DNA of 64,000 bases from Alnus glutinosa (taxonomy: Eukaryota; Streptophyta; Magnoliopsida; Fagales; Betulaceae), in assembly GCF_958979055.1 (NCBI RefSeq), contig NC_084897.1, positions 25,721,128-25,785,127 on the forward strand, read 5' to 3'. How positions within the stretch are numbered: the first letter of the stretch is position 1; every line of letters begins with the position of its first letter. Below the pieces are notes generated by a model. That model had not been told where the DNA came from. It did no database searches and saw only the letters and a program-made list of their open reading frames with translations. The position numbers and the translations under genes were made by a program. Positions 1-12,455 of this stretch are shown piece by piece.

Positions 1-319
1 TCAAATTTCTTTACGAGCAAACAATTTTTTAGAGTCATACCCACCGGTAAAGACAAGGTTATTTGATTCATGTAGAGAAAACACTTTGCATGAATCCAAA
101 ATTTATTCGGCACGAATTAATACACGAAATAAACATTCAAATTATCTGGTGTGTTTGGCGATATCTCCTCTCGTTTTTTTTTTTAAATAAATAAAATAAA
201 ATTGTTTTCTAAGTACCAAATAATTTTCTGATCACAAGCATGTAGCAGCACAACTTGACTCGTTAAGAAACAAACAACCCCAGCAACTCTTGTAATTAGA
301 TTCGTTTGGAAGTTTAGAG

Positions 320-409
<90 letters not shown>

Positions 410-1571
410 TTTAGAAGAAATAGACCACTTTAATGGCTTGATCATGACATGGCTTGTCGGATTTGGATAGGCTGCAACTAATCGAAGTCCCAATCACCCT
501 CAGCTCTTAAATTTCGTTGGATTTGGCTTAAATGCTATATTGAAAATAAAAATAAAAAAATAAAAAATAAAAATTACAAGAGATTTTTTTTATTTTTTTT
601 TAAATAATTCAAATTTAATTTTAAATTTTACATAAAAAAATTAAATTAAATCTGAACCGTATTTACGTTAGGTTAACAGTACTTTGTTGAATGCGTAATT
701 TGAAATTTTGACTCAGATCAGAAAATATAGCATTCATGTGCCAGTGTGCCCAAGTGGACTACAATATTTCAAGGCGACTATTCTCACAAATTAATGTGAA
801 GGGGAGAAAAAAGAGTAGCCTAATCCAATGAAGACTTGCCTCAATAGACCCAAGTAATTTTTAAAACAACGGTCATCTATAAATCAACCGACACTCTTTT
901 TCCTTCGTTTGAATTCAGTTTATTAAACTCACGTTAATTTGAAAAGGAGGTATATTGTAAGTAACGGAGCCTACTATAGTATTGGTAAGGATAATTCTGA
1001 TGCTTAATGTAAATAGATATTTAGAAAAGGAGAATTGTATTCCCTAGACCTTTTCCTTGAGGTCATTTTCTACTGATTTTTGGCAATAATACATAAGATT
1101 ATGTTTCAAAAAAAAATAAAAATAAAAAGAAGAAGAAGAAAAGGAGAATTGTAAATTGCTTAGAGTCAGAGTTTTGAGCAAGAACAAATGTCCCTCTTAC
1201 CCGATCGTGATTTACCTTTTACAATAATTCTTATGCAACCGTTTCTATGCCATGATCCTTCTTCAATGTATACTCAACCCCACGTTGGCTTTGATTTAAT
1301 TAAGCTTCGTTTATCTTTTAAATTAAGGGCGTATCTCACGATATGGTGAGCACGGTAGTTACTATCTGTGTAACGCAATTATGGTATAGGAGATGATTTC
1401 TTACTTCGCAAGTTGAATGAACTTATTGTTGGAGATATAAATTACAGGCAGACCCACCAATTACTTGGAATATAAATGCACTAGCCTTGGAATATTAATG
1501 ATACGACTTCAACCAGATATGTGACAAGCATTGAGAACCTTCTTTCAAAAATGGCTACTCTTTTTTGAAAG
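1..1571. other. AT-rich intergenic stretch with a long TA array
   Basis: No supportable gene. A pure (TA)n array of about 85 bases lies at 322-406. Bases 540-640 are A/T homopolymer-rich. Bases 1101-1140 hold an A-rich tract ending in short GAA repeats. Short open frames here have no recognisable domain and biased, low-complexity composition. Confidence 0.7.
322..406. repeat. (TA)n microsatellite
   Basis: About 42 uninterrupted TA units. Other TA arrays of the same kind lie at about 10450-10492, 11150-11223, 45262-45334 and 49710-49754, with shorter ones at 37298-37318, 54997-55013 and 55207-55229. They translate into false IYIYIY open frames. Confidence 0.95.
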
Positions 1572-1720
1572 GGAAATGCTGGTGTTCCCACCATCATTTT
1601 ACCCCATCTCACCACTCTCTAAGTGATTTTATTTTTTTATTTAATAATTTTATTTTCAGTTTTTTCACTTTTAGGGTATGATGGGATGGGGGTAGGATGC
1701 ATGTAGGAACACTAGCATTT
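1572..1720. mobile_element. Fold-back MITE-like element
   Basis: The ends are inverted relative to each other. The left end begins AATGCTGGTGTTCCCACC; the right end reads GGAACACTAGCATTT. Inside them, a left CATCATTTTACCCCATC matches the reverse complement of a right GATGGGATGGGG stretch. Length is about 150 bp with no coding capacity, as expected for a degenerate miniature inverted-repeat element. Target duplications are not clear. Confidence 0.6.
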
Positions 1721-4700
1721 TTTTAAAAAAAATATATATATTAAAAAATTAAAAACTTTTCCTTTTTCTGCTACCGAAAGTCAGTGAAGTTGATGAAATG
1801 GTTACCACTTGTCAGAACAGGTCTCCAAAAGGTGATAGGGTGGAACTTTCTTTGGGTCCCCCAGAGGTCTCCATACACACACATGCTGAATTTGTCAAAT
1901 CCATCACCTTAAGCTGGACATTGGTCTTGTTGACCTTGTCAAAGGTGTTCATTTTTCTCCTTTTTATTTCATTTATTCCAATCTTTCTGTCCAATAATTA
2001 ATTTATCCCCAGTCCCCAAACTAAGAGTGTTAGACACTTAGACATAAGTCTAGACGTCTTGTCTTGTGGACCTTGTCAAAAGTTCTTTTTTTCAAAACAA
2101 AATTAATTGTGGCTTCTTGTCAAAAAAAATAATAATAATAATTGCGGTTTTGTTGTAATATTCAATATAAAAAAAAACTTATTCTAAAAATTTAAATATA
2201 TTAGTTTAGATTTGATTATATAATTTGGTCGATTCCTACTTTACCATTTAATTTGTTGATGCAATTTTGGTCTGGTGACGTGGCGACATCAGAGACGTCC
2301 CTTCGTCTGTGCCCTGACCTGCAAAACAAGAAAGACTCACCAAGGATTGGCCGACGAAGCCTCCTCCGACGATCAAGTCAGTCAAGTATTTGTATGGAGA
2401 GGAGAGAAAAAAAAAAAGAGGAAGCGAGAGCTCGAGAGAATAGATCCCCCTTTAATAATTTTTATACTCCCTTTTTATACCTCTATGTGTTATATGTCCG
2501 TTTTGTCCCTGTCAAGTGCAAGGCTCCACGTGGTCGTTTTCTAAGATAGGAAGGAATATTCCTTAACATAATTAATACTTTAAAACACTTATTTATGTGT
2601 GGCCCAATTCTCTCTTAATAAATAAGACTTAATGTGTAAAATGTTAAATTAAATTTGGAAGAAAATTAGGGAAATAAAATTTGAAGGTAAATTTAATAAT
2701 TTAATGTTATAAATTATTAACTTTCTTTATTTCTACTTGATATATTATGACTTAATATTTACACGTGCAATCACAATATAATCTATTAATTATCGTCATG
2801 CTAAAAAAGAGATAGCACACGTTTCTAACGTGAATTGTTGGGAGATTGAAGAAAAAGTCTCGTGATTCTTGCCACGCCATGTACAAATATGAAGCAAAAT
2901 CCAGATGAGATTGCTTGAAAGTTACGATGCTAAAACTTTTTGTTATTAAAGTTAATGTGTTTTAGGTGGGTTTTTCTTTTTCTTTTTTTATTAAAAAAAA
3001 GTATTTTTGATGGGATATAAAAGTAAAATCTGTTTTAAAAAAATATTTTCTAATTGGATCCACGTTTGAGAAATTTTTTTTTTTATAATATACATTGCTT
3101 ATTTTGAGAAATCTAAATAAATGTAGAGATATATTTTTTTTAAAAATAAATAAATCCCATTATAAATTAAAAAATTAAGAACAAAAAAAAAGGTTAGTCA
3201 CACTGTCACCTTGACCAGCACAAGAGCGGCCACACGGCCACCCCAATTCCACTTAGGGGTGGTTACACGACCATCGTACTCTTTGATCCAATGTGTGGGT
3301 TTCACTTCTTTATGTCTAGTGTGCGATCTAAAATTGTGTAATGTGAATATAATAATCATTTTCCTATACACACGTACTATTATTACAGTATAATATGTAA
3401 AAAATATTGCAAATCTCTATCCGAGTAATTGTGGCGGTGAATATAATTAAGAACACCGACGGGATGATATTGCCAGTCCACCAGTACTTATCTCTTTTTT
3501 GGGGAGGACCACTTGTACTTAAACGTGTTAACAATAGTTTCTTTTTGTCTTGGTGAAGCCCTTTACAGAATATGTGTTCATACTGGTAAACATTTTATAT
3601 TCTATGCTCATTTCTGGTACCACATTGTGAGGTAACGTGTCAACCACAAAGATTGAGAAAATCATTTACTTTATTTTCATAACTTTTGTATTCTTAAATG
3701 ATTAAATATTGTAATAATTAAATATTAATTAAATTAATTATGTCCCGTCAATATAAACTTTAAGACAAGTGATAATATAAACATTATGCATGGAATTATA
3801 TACATATGATAAACCAATTTACCAATATCCAAAGTAGTTGGCCGCCGTATGCATAACAAAATGCCAAAACGTTGGCTATTTATCATTTATTAAAATGGTC
3901 ACTGAAAATGTCCAAAATGGTGGATCTTTGTGAAATAAAGACATGCACTTTGAGAATCAATGACATGCCTTTTAAGAAAACCGCCAAAACCCAAAAGGGA
4001 GGCAAGTTACGGAGGATTGAGATTCGGTGCAATACCTACAGCATTGCACCATATAATAGACTTCATCTAGATCGTCCATTTCAAATTGACGGTCTAGATC
4101 ATTAAAAATTGACCCGTCGTGAGGTGATTGTTAAAATCTTTTTTCACATTTTGAAGAGCGTTTTGTGTTTTAAAATAATAAAAAGAGTTGATATTAAACT
4201 GATACTTGTCATTAAACAATGTGATTTTTACGTGTATTTTCAATATATATGAGTATAATGAGATTGGATAAATATTAATTTAATAGATTTGATTTGATTT
4301 AAAAAATTAGTTGGAGGACAACCTTGTCCATAACTAAGGACCGTTGATCAATCATTGGCGTGCTATGAAACTGTTTTGGGTTAGAAGGGGATAAATCATA
4401 GACCCACAAAAAGTTTGAATAGTCGTTTGGAGCCGGCATGCATGTGCTAGGGCATGAGATTATTGATTGATTACTGGTGATTAAAAATTGGTTTAGCTTA
4501 ACCATCCATAAAATGCCATGGTATTTGGCAGGAAAGTGGGGCTTTCAAAGCCACGCATTTCTTTTAAATTTATTACTATAGTCAAGTCGAGGTCTTCGTT
4601 TGATTTTCTTATTCTCCGTTTAGAAATTTTATTAGCATGCGTTTTGGAGGTTTTTTTTTTTTTTTTTTTTTTTTAATTTTATTTAAAGAGTAATCTAATG

Positions 4701-4734
4701 TGACATAAGTATGAAAATAATTTTAAATTGATGA
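1721..4734. other. Intergenic stretch without a supportable gene
   Basis: AT-rich sequence with scattered short open frames at 1798-2001, 2253-2549 and 3872-4105. None has a family signature, and all end in low-complexity tails. A purine run (GAGA/AAAA) lies at 2397-2440. Bases 3205-3280 hold a short GC-rich GGCCAC-containing stretch; a similar GGTGGCCGAAC stretch occurs at about 6055-6070, suggesting a shared decayed repeat. Confidence 0.6.
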
Positions 4735-5054
4735 GTAATGCTATATACTATATCTCATCTCACTAGACTAATGTGACAGTACCCATCTACCATTTAGTTT
4801 TTGTTAGTAAAAAGTCAACATACTCCTTTTTTTTTTTATGTATTTCTCTTTTCATTTTTTTTAAAATTTTTATATTTTTTTTAAATAAAAAAACAAAAAT
4901 TATTAATGGTATTTTCGTTATTGGGGAACATGGACAATTTTTTGTAATTTGAGGGGGGACATTGTCGTATGTGGACTTTACCCTTTTTGTTATTATATTA
5001 GCAAAGGTCATCAACCTAATGAGATGGGGTGTAGTATTTAGAAGTAATGCTATA
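4735..5054. mobile_element. MITE-like inverted repeat, about 320 bp
   Basis: The left end GAGTAATGCTATATACTA, followed by ATCTCATCTCACTAG, is matched in inverted orientation on the right by CTAATGAGATGGGGTGTAG and AAGTAATGCTATA. The interior is A/T-rich and non-coding. A similar but weaker layout occurs at about 27140-27260. Family assignment is not possible by eye. Confidence 0.55.
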
Positions 5055-8000
5055 AGTTTCCTTGTGTCCCTCTATAAATAATGTGGCTTTTAAAATCACA
5101 ATTTTTTTTAAATGCTTTGTATTATGGTTGTTTGTTAATAATTTTAATTTTTTTTTTTAAAAAAAAAAAGAAACAAATTTTAATAAACATAACGGAAAAG
5201 ATTTGGAAAGTTGATCCTATTTAACGATTAATACTCTCTTAAAGTCAAAGTCTACATCTTAACCTTCTTTGTTCTTTGCCTTGAAATGTTCTTACAAGGA
5301 GCATATTTTCCGACAGATGGGAATATCCAAGAACAAACACCATCCTTTCTAACCATGCACTTTTTTTTCTTTCTTTCTTTCTTTCTAAACAATAACCATT
5401 GACTAAGTTTTGCAACTTTATTTAAAATTTAAAAGGACGCAATCATACAAATCAAATATTACTAAGTGTCCCCCATCAAAATGTTAGATGTATAAGAGAA
5501 ACAAGAAAATAAAAAATAATTGGGTTACTTGTCATTTACGGATAATTATATACTAATATTCTATTTGTTTCGACATAAAATAGTTTTTGAAGTTTGGCTC
5601 GTATAGAAAATGAGTGCCGGGGAAAATGGTCGGAGACTTCTTGCAACCTCTGGTAGTGGTCCAACGAAGGTATAGTGTTTTGAGGATGAAAAGTTCAAAT
5701 TCAAAAAATGGTTTACGAAATTTAAAAACGAAAACTATTTTCCGAAACTAAATAAGCCTCCGAAAACATTTTTGGTTTGATTATTATTTTCGGTTGCATT
5801 AAACACTAAAAAATACTGAAAACATTTTCAAAATTATTTTACACAGAAACAAATGAAATATAATTAAGTTACACAAATCACTTTAACAACTAAGTTTGAT
5901 TACAACCGTTATTCTTCGATCTTATCTGTAAGCGATCGTTGTTGAGCATGCATCTTCTTATTACAAAGGGTGGTGGTTTCAAGGATTTGGAGTTGGTTCG
6001 AATCACTCTCAATGACTTTTAGAGTAGTTTTGCCACCCCATGTCAATTAAATGAGGGTGGCCGAACTACTTCCATAGCCCTTGAATGGTCCAGCTACTCT
6101 TCATTTGTCCAAAATGATAGCTCGGGCACCCCCTAAAATTATTTTTTATTATATATATTTATATTTTTTTTTTAATTGTTGGTGACATGTATCATTGTAG
6201 GATTGATTTTGACATGACACATTAATGACTCGGTCAAGATTTGAGACAAAAGTTGAAACTTAAAAGTATCGACCTATTTGTTTTTATTATTTACTACAGT
6301 AAATTCTTGGCAAATTTTTGTATACCAAGAGAAATTTATTACAAATTAATTTAACTGAACTGATTTTACATTTTTCTTTAAAATCAAACGTGTCCAAGTG
6401 AAGGTTTCTAGCTTTGCAAAATTTACAGACTTTACGACGTTTCACCCTCTGTTTTCGTTACTGTCTTTTGTTTTTGTACTTTTTCCACTGTTAATTAATC
6501 AACATTTCAAAGTATCCGACTGAAAAGTTTGTACTTTTTAGCTGTGCATGGTTAAACAGTTTCCCACAAATTTTGTCTAATTTCTTGAATTGTACAGTGG
6601 ATTTCGAGAAAATTTACAAATTGGAACTGGTTGGCAATTCAAGAAGAAATATTCTCCTACAAAATAAGAAAGTCATTGAGGGTGTTTACCGGGGGTGCTA
6701 ACTCATCCCACTTCGATGCTCAGGGGTGGACCTAGACTTGACAATTTGGAAGAGCCAAATTAAAAAGAAAAAAATTAAGGGGGGCAAAACTAAAATAAAA
6801 AAATTTAGGGATAACATTTTAATTTTAATTTTTTTTTAGAAAAAATATTGGGGCTTAGGGGGGCCTGGCCCCTTAATGGGTCCACCCTTGTCGATGCTTA
6901 AGTCAATTTTTTGGATAATCAATATAAATATATGCCTCAATAACAATCATTTCAGCCCGAGAATACTTGGAGGTTGCTGTGTATTTATACTGTAGGATTG
7001 AGATAGTTTATCTATTGAAATGAGGAGAAACGTCTCTATGATCATGGTTCATGGGTTACTGCACGTTATCAAACATGTGTCTTCCGATAATCCGGAACAT
7101 GCATATCCATGTTTGGATTGGAAGCAGCTTCGAAACGTGGGCTGAATGCCCGAGATACATCCGGGTATCTCAAGTTCTTATAGCTTCGGATATATGATCA
7201 TAAATGGGCTAGGCCTTATTTGAATTAGGCTCTATTGACTACGGGTGGGCTCTAGTAGGACTTTCAAGCCCACTTATGATTTGTTATGGACATTCTAGAT
7301 TCCGAGCACTGTAAAATCAGGTTTATCCGAGTCGGGTAAACTGCCAAAGCCTAAACTTTGTGATGGGCCCATTTAGACTTTGAGAATGATAATTCCCCAA
7401 CACATGTAAATTAACTGTTACAACCATTTTCTTTCGTAATGATACCTATCAGGGAAATCAATAAGGGAGCTTCATAAAACGGAATGACAGGAGATTGTTC
7501 AGATGCTTAGCAAAAAGCTCTAGACCAAAAGGCCTCTCGAAAGGGTGGAGCTTTCGACTCACAGACTAAACATTAACAATTCGAAATGTGTATTTGTTAA
7601 ATTACTACTTATACTAGAAGGTTAACACAAATTTAATCATTTAATTAATATTTTAACATTCATTTTTATTCACGTGCGGGTTTAAGTTCCTCATAAATAA
7701 TTTAGGTCTAATACGTAAAATATGTAATTGAAATGAAGAGTAAATTGTGAAAAATAAGGCTCGAATTCACAACATCGGCGCTAATACAACATTAAATAAT
7801 ATTTAACTAGCTTTTATAAAAACAAACTTAAGCTAATAAAAAAATAACAATATTTAATTAATACTTTTAGCAATATAAAGGTGTGAAATTGTGAAGTATA
7901 ATATTAGTCAAAGTCATGTTTTGCAAGTGGTTCTTTCTCATCAAGCCTATTTTTAACTGTACTTGTCACTAGGCATTGGCTGGTCCACCAGAGGAGGCCC

Positions 8001-9540
8001 GGGGCAATCTGGTTGCCAAATTGCTAGTATTTGATTTAAACATGACATGCACAATGACAACCCATTGACATCAGACTTTTGAATATCTCCGGCGACCAAG
8101 TCAACACTGTACTTCCAAATTACTGATTCACACATCACTCACAGCTGCTAATTAATTAGTAGACAGAAAAATAATAATAATAATAATTAAATACTATAAT
8201 ACCAATGTATATATTTGTGAAATTATGTCGAAGTAATAGGGAACTTTGTCTTCCTTAAACAAAGAAATACTTTAATTAACTTCTAAATTGATTTAGTACA
8301 TTATATACTATCACTGTCATTTATCTATATATTTTCTTTTAGTAATAGTATGGTCAGGATCCTTTTATACAGAAGAGGGGACAATTTTTTTATTTTTTAT
8401 TTTTTAATGACCCAAAAAAATCAGAAAAATTAGCTATTTTCCGTTTGTTTGCAACCTTGAAAATGATTCGGAAAATATTTTTCGGTGTTTGGCTTCTTAT
8501 AGAAAATCACGAAATATTTCTTATATTTTCGTATAATTTAAGGAGCTACGAGAAAAAGAGAGACAACAAAAAGAATTTATGGATGAAAAATGTGTGAGAA
8601 TAGAATGCTTAGAGGGTGGGATTAAGATATAGTTCAATTGGCTAGTTGGAGGTGTATGAGAGCAACGAAAAAATGATGTACGGAAACGATAAACGTAAAT
8701 CATTTTACAGATTATTTTTCTTGATCAACTGAAAAATATTTTTAAGTTGACTAATAATTTTGTGTCACGTCAAACTCGCAAAAATAGAAAAAACTTTTTT
8801 CAACAAATATTTTACGCCAAAATAAATAGGGCTTAAATTGGGTTGGAGCGTGGAGGGTTATGTTGCTGTATAACAGTGCCGCTCTCATGTAAATGACTCA
8901 TAGAATGTGATTTTAAATGCCATAAAAAAGTTGACTTCCTTTATAAATCACCATTTGACTTTCATATGGGATGGTTAAAGGCCCAATCCAACGAGTTACA
9001 TAAGGATGGATAAAGTTTTGCTCCAAACTGCGTTGAATGAAATATATTAAATTGACACTTATATTAAAGCACGTGATTTTTAATATAGTTTTTTTAAAAT
9101 ATATATGAGAATCATATGCTTAAGAGAGCCTATTTGATAAGGATGGGCTGTAAAACTCAACTTTTACAGCCTCTAATAAGATATTGACACATCATTCAAA
9201 CACACACTAGACATTAGACATGAAAACACCATATCACTTTTTGAGTTTTTTTCCTTGCAAATACCCTACCACTCCCACTGGATTTGTCCAAGAAAATTGA
9301 GGAAATATAAAATCAAGAGGAAAAGACAACCATCCAACCTCCAGAATCTGTTGCCAGAATTTGCCAAAGACCATCACCCAAAGTCATTCCATTGATCCAT
9401 AATTCACTTCGATATTCTTGATTTTGTATTCAATGAATTATGATGCCCCCTCTATGATGTTCTAAAATAGGGATTTATTAATAATAATATCCATGGCTTC
9501 CATGCTGATGAGTAAGTAAAAGGGTATTTATTGGACTTCC
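5055..9540. other. Intergenic stretch with several degenerate repeats
   Basis: No gene is supported. Repeats visible by eye: a GAAAATATTTTC-rich fold-back family at about 5560-5870 and again at about 8450-8840; a GGGTGGACC...GGGTCCACCC inverted-end relic at 6723-6892; and about 7050-7400, single-copy-looking sequence with moderate GC and no open frame of note. Confidence 0.55.
6723..6892. repeat. Inverted-end repeat relic (GGGTGGACC family)
   Basis: The stretch starts CAGGGGTGGACCTAG and ends GGGTCCACCCTTG, so the ends are inverted copies. Between them are A-rich sequence and GGGGCTTAGGGGGGCCTGGCCCC. Looser relatives with the same plan (G/C-run, A-rich core, CCGTCC-type end) lie at about 27270-27495 and 45905-46070. 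It looks like a dispersed non-autonomous element family. Confidence 0.5.
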
Positions 9541-10440
9541 AGCATTTTCTCAAGAATCTCAACCTCGAAAGTCTCGAATTATAGGACTGCTTCATAATGA
9601 TTTTTGCCCTGCTACGCGCCTTCATTTAATAAGTTTGGGCAAAGTGCAAGTATCCCCCCTCCATTTGTGGGGGAATTAGATAGCCACACGAGGCTTCTAG
9701 TTGACGAATTCACTGATACAGAGACATACTCCCGCGTCATTTCCTTGAGGGTTCACCCCTCAATCTCTCTAAAGCAACGTCATCCTGCCGTTGGACTTCT
9801 TCGGCGTCCAACAGCCTCATGCGTTTTTCCCGGTACTCCCGCACCCGCAACTCTAAAGAAGAGTCGAGCTCCAGCTCAGGCGAAGGGCTTAAGATACTTT
9901 TGAGATCCAGAAGAGTCTTAAAATGAGGGGTCTACTGTCTAGAAATCGTCATTTTTTTAATTTGTTTTAAATGATTAGTTATATTCATGTTTATTGTATT
10001 TTTTAGTTTTTAATGATTTGTTAATTTATAATTAGTTGCTATAAAATTAAGAATTTACATCCATCCTTATAAAAAATGTATTTTCTATGCTTAAAGTGCA
10101 TAAATTAATTAATTTAATAGACTAATTTTTTTATTTTTTATTTTAAAAAAAATCTTAAGATTTGCAATTGGCCCGACGGAGTCGTAGGCACTAGGCACCT
10201 GTCTCTATTAAACTCTTTCGTGCTGCGTACATCGGTGCATGTTGCCGCTGTCAATTTCGCTCCGAGAATCGACGCAATTTCCCTTGCAAGCTTATAATAT
10301 TATTTGCCGACCTAGCAATGATTTTTATTATTTAAGTTATCTTACAATCGAGTCGGTCGCAAGACACTCTTTCTTTTTTCCTTGCTTTTGAAAATTGCGT
10401 GTTCCCTTCTTCACGTCGAGAATGTTTGTAAACTAATTGC
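9541..10440. other. GC-richer block, possible organellar insertion
   Basis: The base composition of about 9595-9930 and 10165-10290 is clearly richer in G+C than the flanks. It includes an open frame of 99 codons at 9604-9903 with no transposon or nuclear family signature that I recognise. Such islands in plant nuclear DNA are often pieces of mitochondrial DNA. That origin is an inference from composition only; I cannot name a mitochondrial gene in it. Confidence 0.3.
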
Positions 10441-10447
10441 TTATATT

Positions 10448-10495
<48 letters not shown>

Positions 10496-10530
10496 TAATA
10501 AAAAAGTATAAAAAAAATGTGTACATCTAA

Positions 10531-10850
10531 TTTTTTTTTTTTTTTTTAACAAATAGTACGTGCATTATATATTTCTCCTGAAGAAAGTCTTAGGGTAAGG
10601 ACCAATACAGAGGTATAGGACCTCAACACCTTAAGTGAAAACTTGACTTGAACAGCAACCTAAATAATACAAAAATATTATAAGGACTTCAATAAAAGAG
10701 GGCAGATCTAGCCCCTAAGCCAACAAATAGTCCCGTAACATTCAAGCATCACACAGGCTGACTGTGAAAAGAAAATAAAAAACAACACAACACCCTAGAC
10801 AGAAAACCAAAACGAGACCGGAGCTGAGAAACGACGCATAAATGCATAAG
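10531..10850 (-). mobile_element. Possible retroposon tail (weak)
   Basis: A run of about 18 T at 10531-10548 is followed by about 300 bp of non-AT-biased sequence without open frames. Read on the minus strand this has the shape of a 3' untranslated piece ending in poly(A), as LINE or SINE remnants do. No target duplication was identified, so this is tentative. Confidence 0.25.
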
Positions 10851-11148
10851 TATTTTCTCTCTCCCCCACTTATCCTTATTTCTCTATATTTCATTGAATA
10901 TTAAGTATATGTTTAAAAAATAAATATTTAAATAATATAAAAAATAATAGATAATTGAATGTATAATATATTTGAAAATATATTAATTAAAATATAAAAA
11001 GTAAAAAAATTTAGCTAGTTATTTTAAATAAAAATATAAAAAATTCGCCGTAAATGTAAAGAAAAATAAGTGCATTCAACTCCAGGTAAACTCGCTCTCT
11101 ATCAATTTTGAAATAAAATACTACACACCATGGATATGGATGAACAAC

Positions 11149-11227
<79 letters not shown>

Positions 11228-11762
11228 TTCAGGCAAGTGTAACATTGAAGATAGTTTGGCGTAAAATAATTTTTTTTTTTTTACCCTTTTAAAATTTGTT
11301 AACATGTGAATGCAAAGTATTATATTTATTTTTTTAGTGACCGACGTAGTTTCGATCACAATTTCGAGGTATAAAAAAGATAAAGATGAGAAGAGATAGA
11401 ACTTTCAAAGAATTACAACAAAGAATTTGACTATTATATAGTGTATCATAATCGCTATAAATATGCAATTTCTTTATGATGGGGGAGTGGAGGTGTCCCA
11501 AGACAGTGAAACGTACCAAGAAAACATTAAAAAGAATTTCGAAAAAATTAAAATCAGGAGATTGAGAAATAATTATATCTCAATATGATTATAATGCAAT
11601 TAAGAAACAAATTTGATGGGAGTAACAAATATCATAAAAGCTAAGAGACAATGAAATGAACAACATTTCTTAATTACGCTTTGCGTAAATAATGAGCTTG
11701 GGCAACATTTAATTAGTCCTTCTTTGGCTCTATTATTAAGAAAATGATTAAAACACTCACAA

Positions 11763-11856
11763 TGCACAATAATAATATAACACCAAGGTATATTGGGGTA
11801 GGACTTACATATTGAGTCCCATCCAATATACCTTGGTATTGTGTTATTATTGTGCA
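11763..11856. repeat. Near-perfect 94-bp hairpin
   Basis: Arms 11763-11805 and 11815-11856 are inverted copies that differ at only a few positions, around a 9-base loop TACATATTG. The arm core is CCAAGGTATATTGG. The bases CAA lie immediately outside both arms and could be a 3-bp target duplication. It is either a very young MITE or a precursor-like foldback. It lies about 600 bases upstream of the CPK start codon. Confidence 0.75.
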
Positions 11857-12186
11857 CAAAAAATAGGAGGATGACTCTCCATTCACCTGCTTCTCCTTTG
11901 TACCTTTCCTCTTATATTACTTCATAGTAATAATTAGTTTACAATTTTTACTGTCCAAAAAACTTTGTTAATGGTTGAAACGTTTTTACAGTTTTCTACA
12001 ATAGTTTTTAGTAATTACATTTATTAAAGACAAAGAAAGTAATTAAGATGCAAATAAAAACTTAAATAATAATATATGCAAATATGTTATATATATATAT
12101 ATAAAAAAAAAAACAAATTCTTTTGGCAAATTCTTAATCTTCTCCGTCCAAAAAAAAAATTAGACCTGGTTGAAGAGCTTCTGTTC

Positions 12187-12455
12187 ACATTCTCTCTCTC
12201 TCTCTCTCTGTCTGTCCACCTGTCTGTCTGCCTTTACATTCTTCGAAAGTCCCTCTTTTTGACCACCCTCTCTTTCTTCCCTTCTTCCTCCTATCTGCTC
12301 CAACCTTTCCTATCTGTAATCCCCTCATTCACTCTTTATATCTCTCTGTGCTAATAAATGATTGCCAGTATATATTCAAGTCCTTGGCCATGGTTTTGAT
12401 CGGTCAAAACCTCTAAAAACCTCTGTTTCTCTTTCTCTATATCTGTTTTCCAATC
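12187..12455 (+). promoter_or_regulatory. CT-rich leader of the CPK gene with two short uORFs
   Basis: A (CT)n run lies at about 12191-12210, within a pyrimidine-rich stretch typical of plant 5' leaders. Two overlapping short upstream open frames follow. One is ATG 12358 to TGA 12397-12399 (13 codons); the other is ATG 12390 to TAA 12414-12416 (8 codons). If transcription starts upstream of 12358, both precede the main start at 12456. No unambiguous TATA box is seen; TTTATATCTC at about 12336 is a possibility. Confidence 0.45.
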
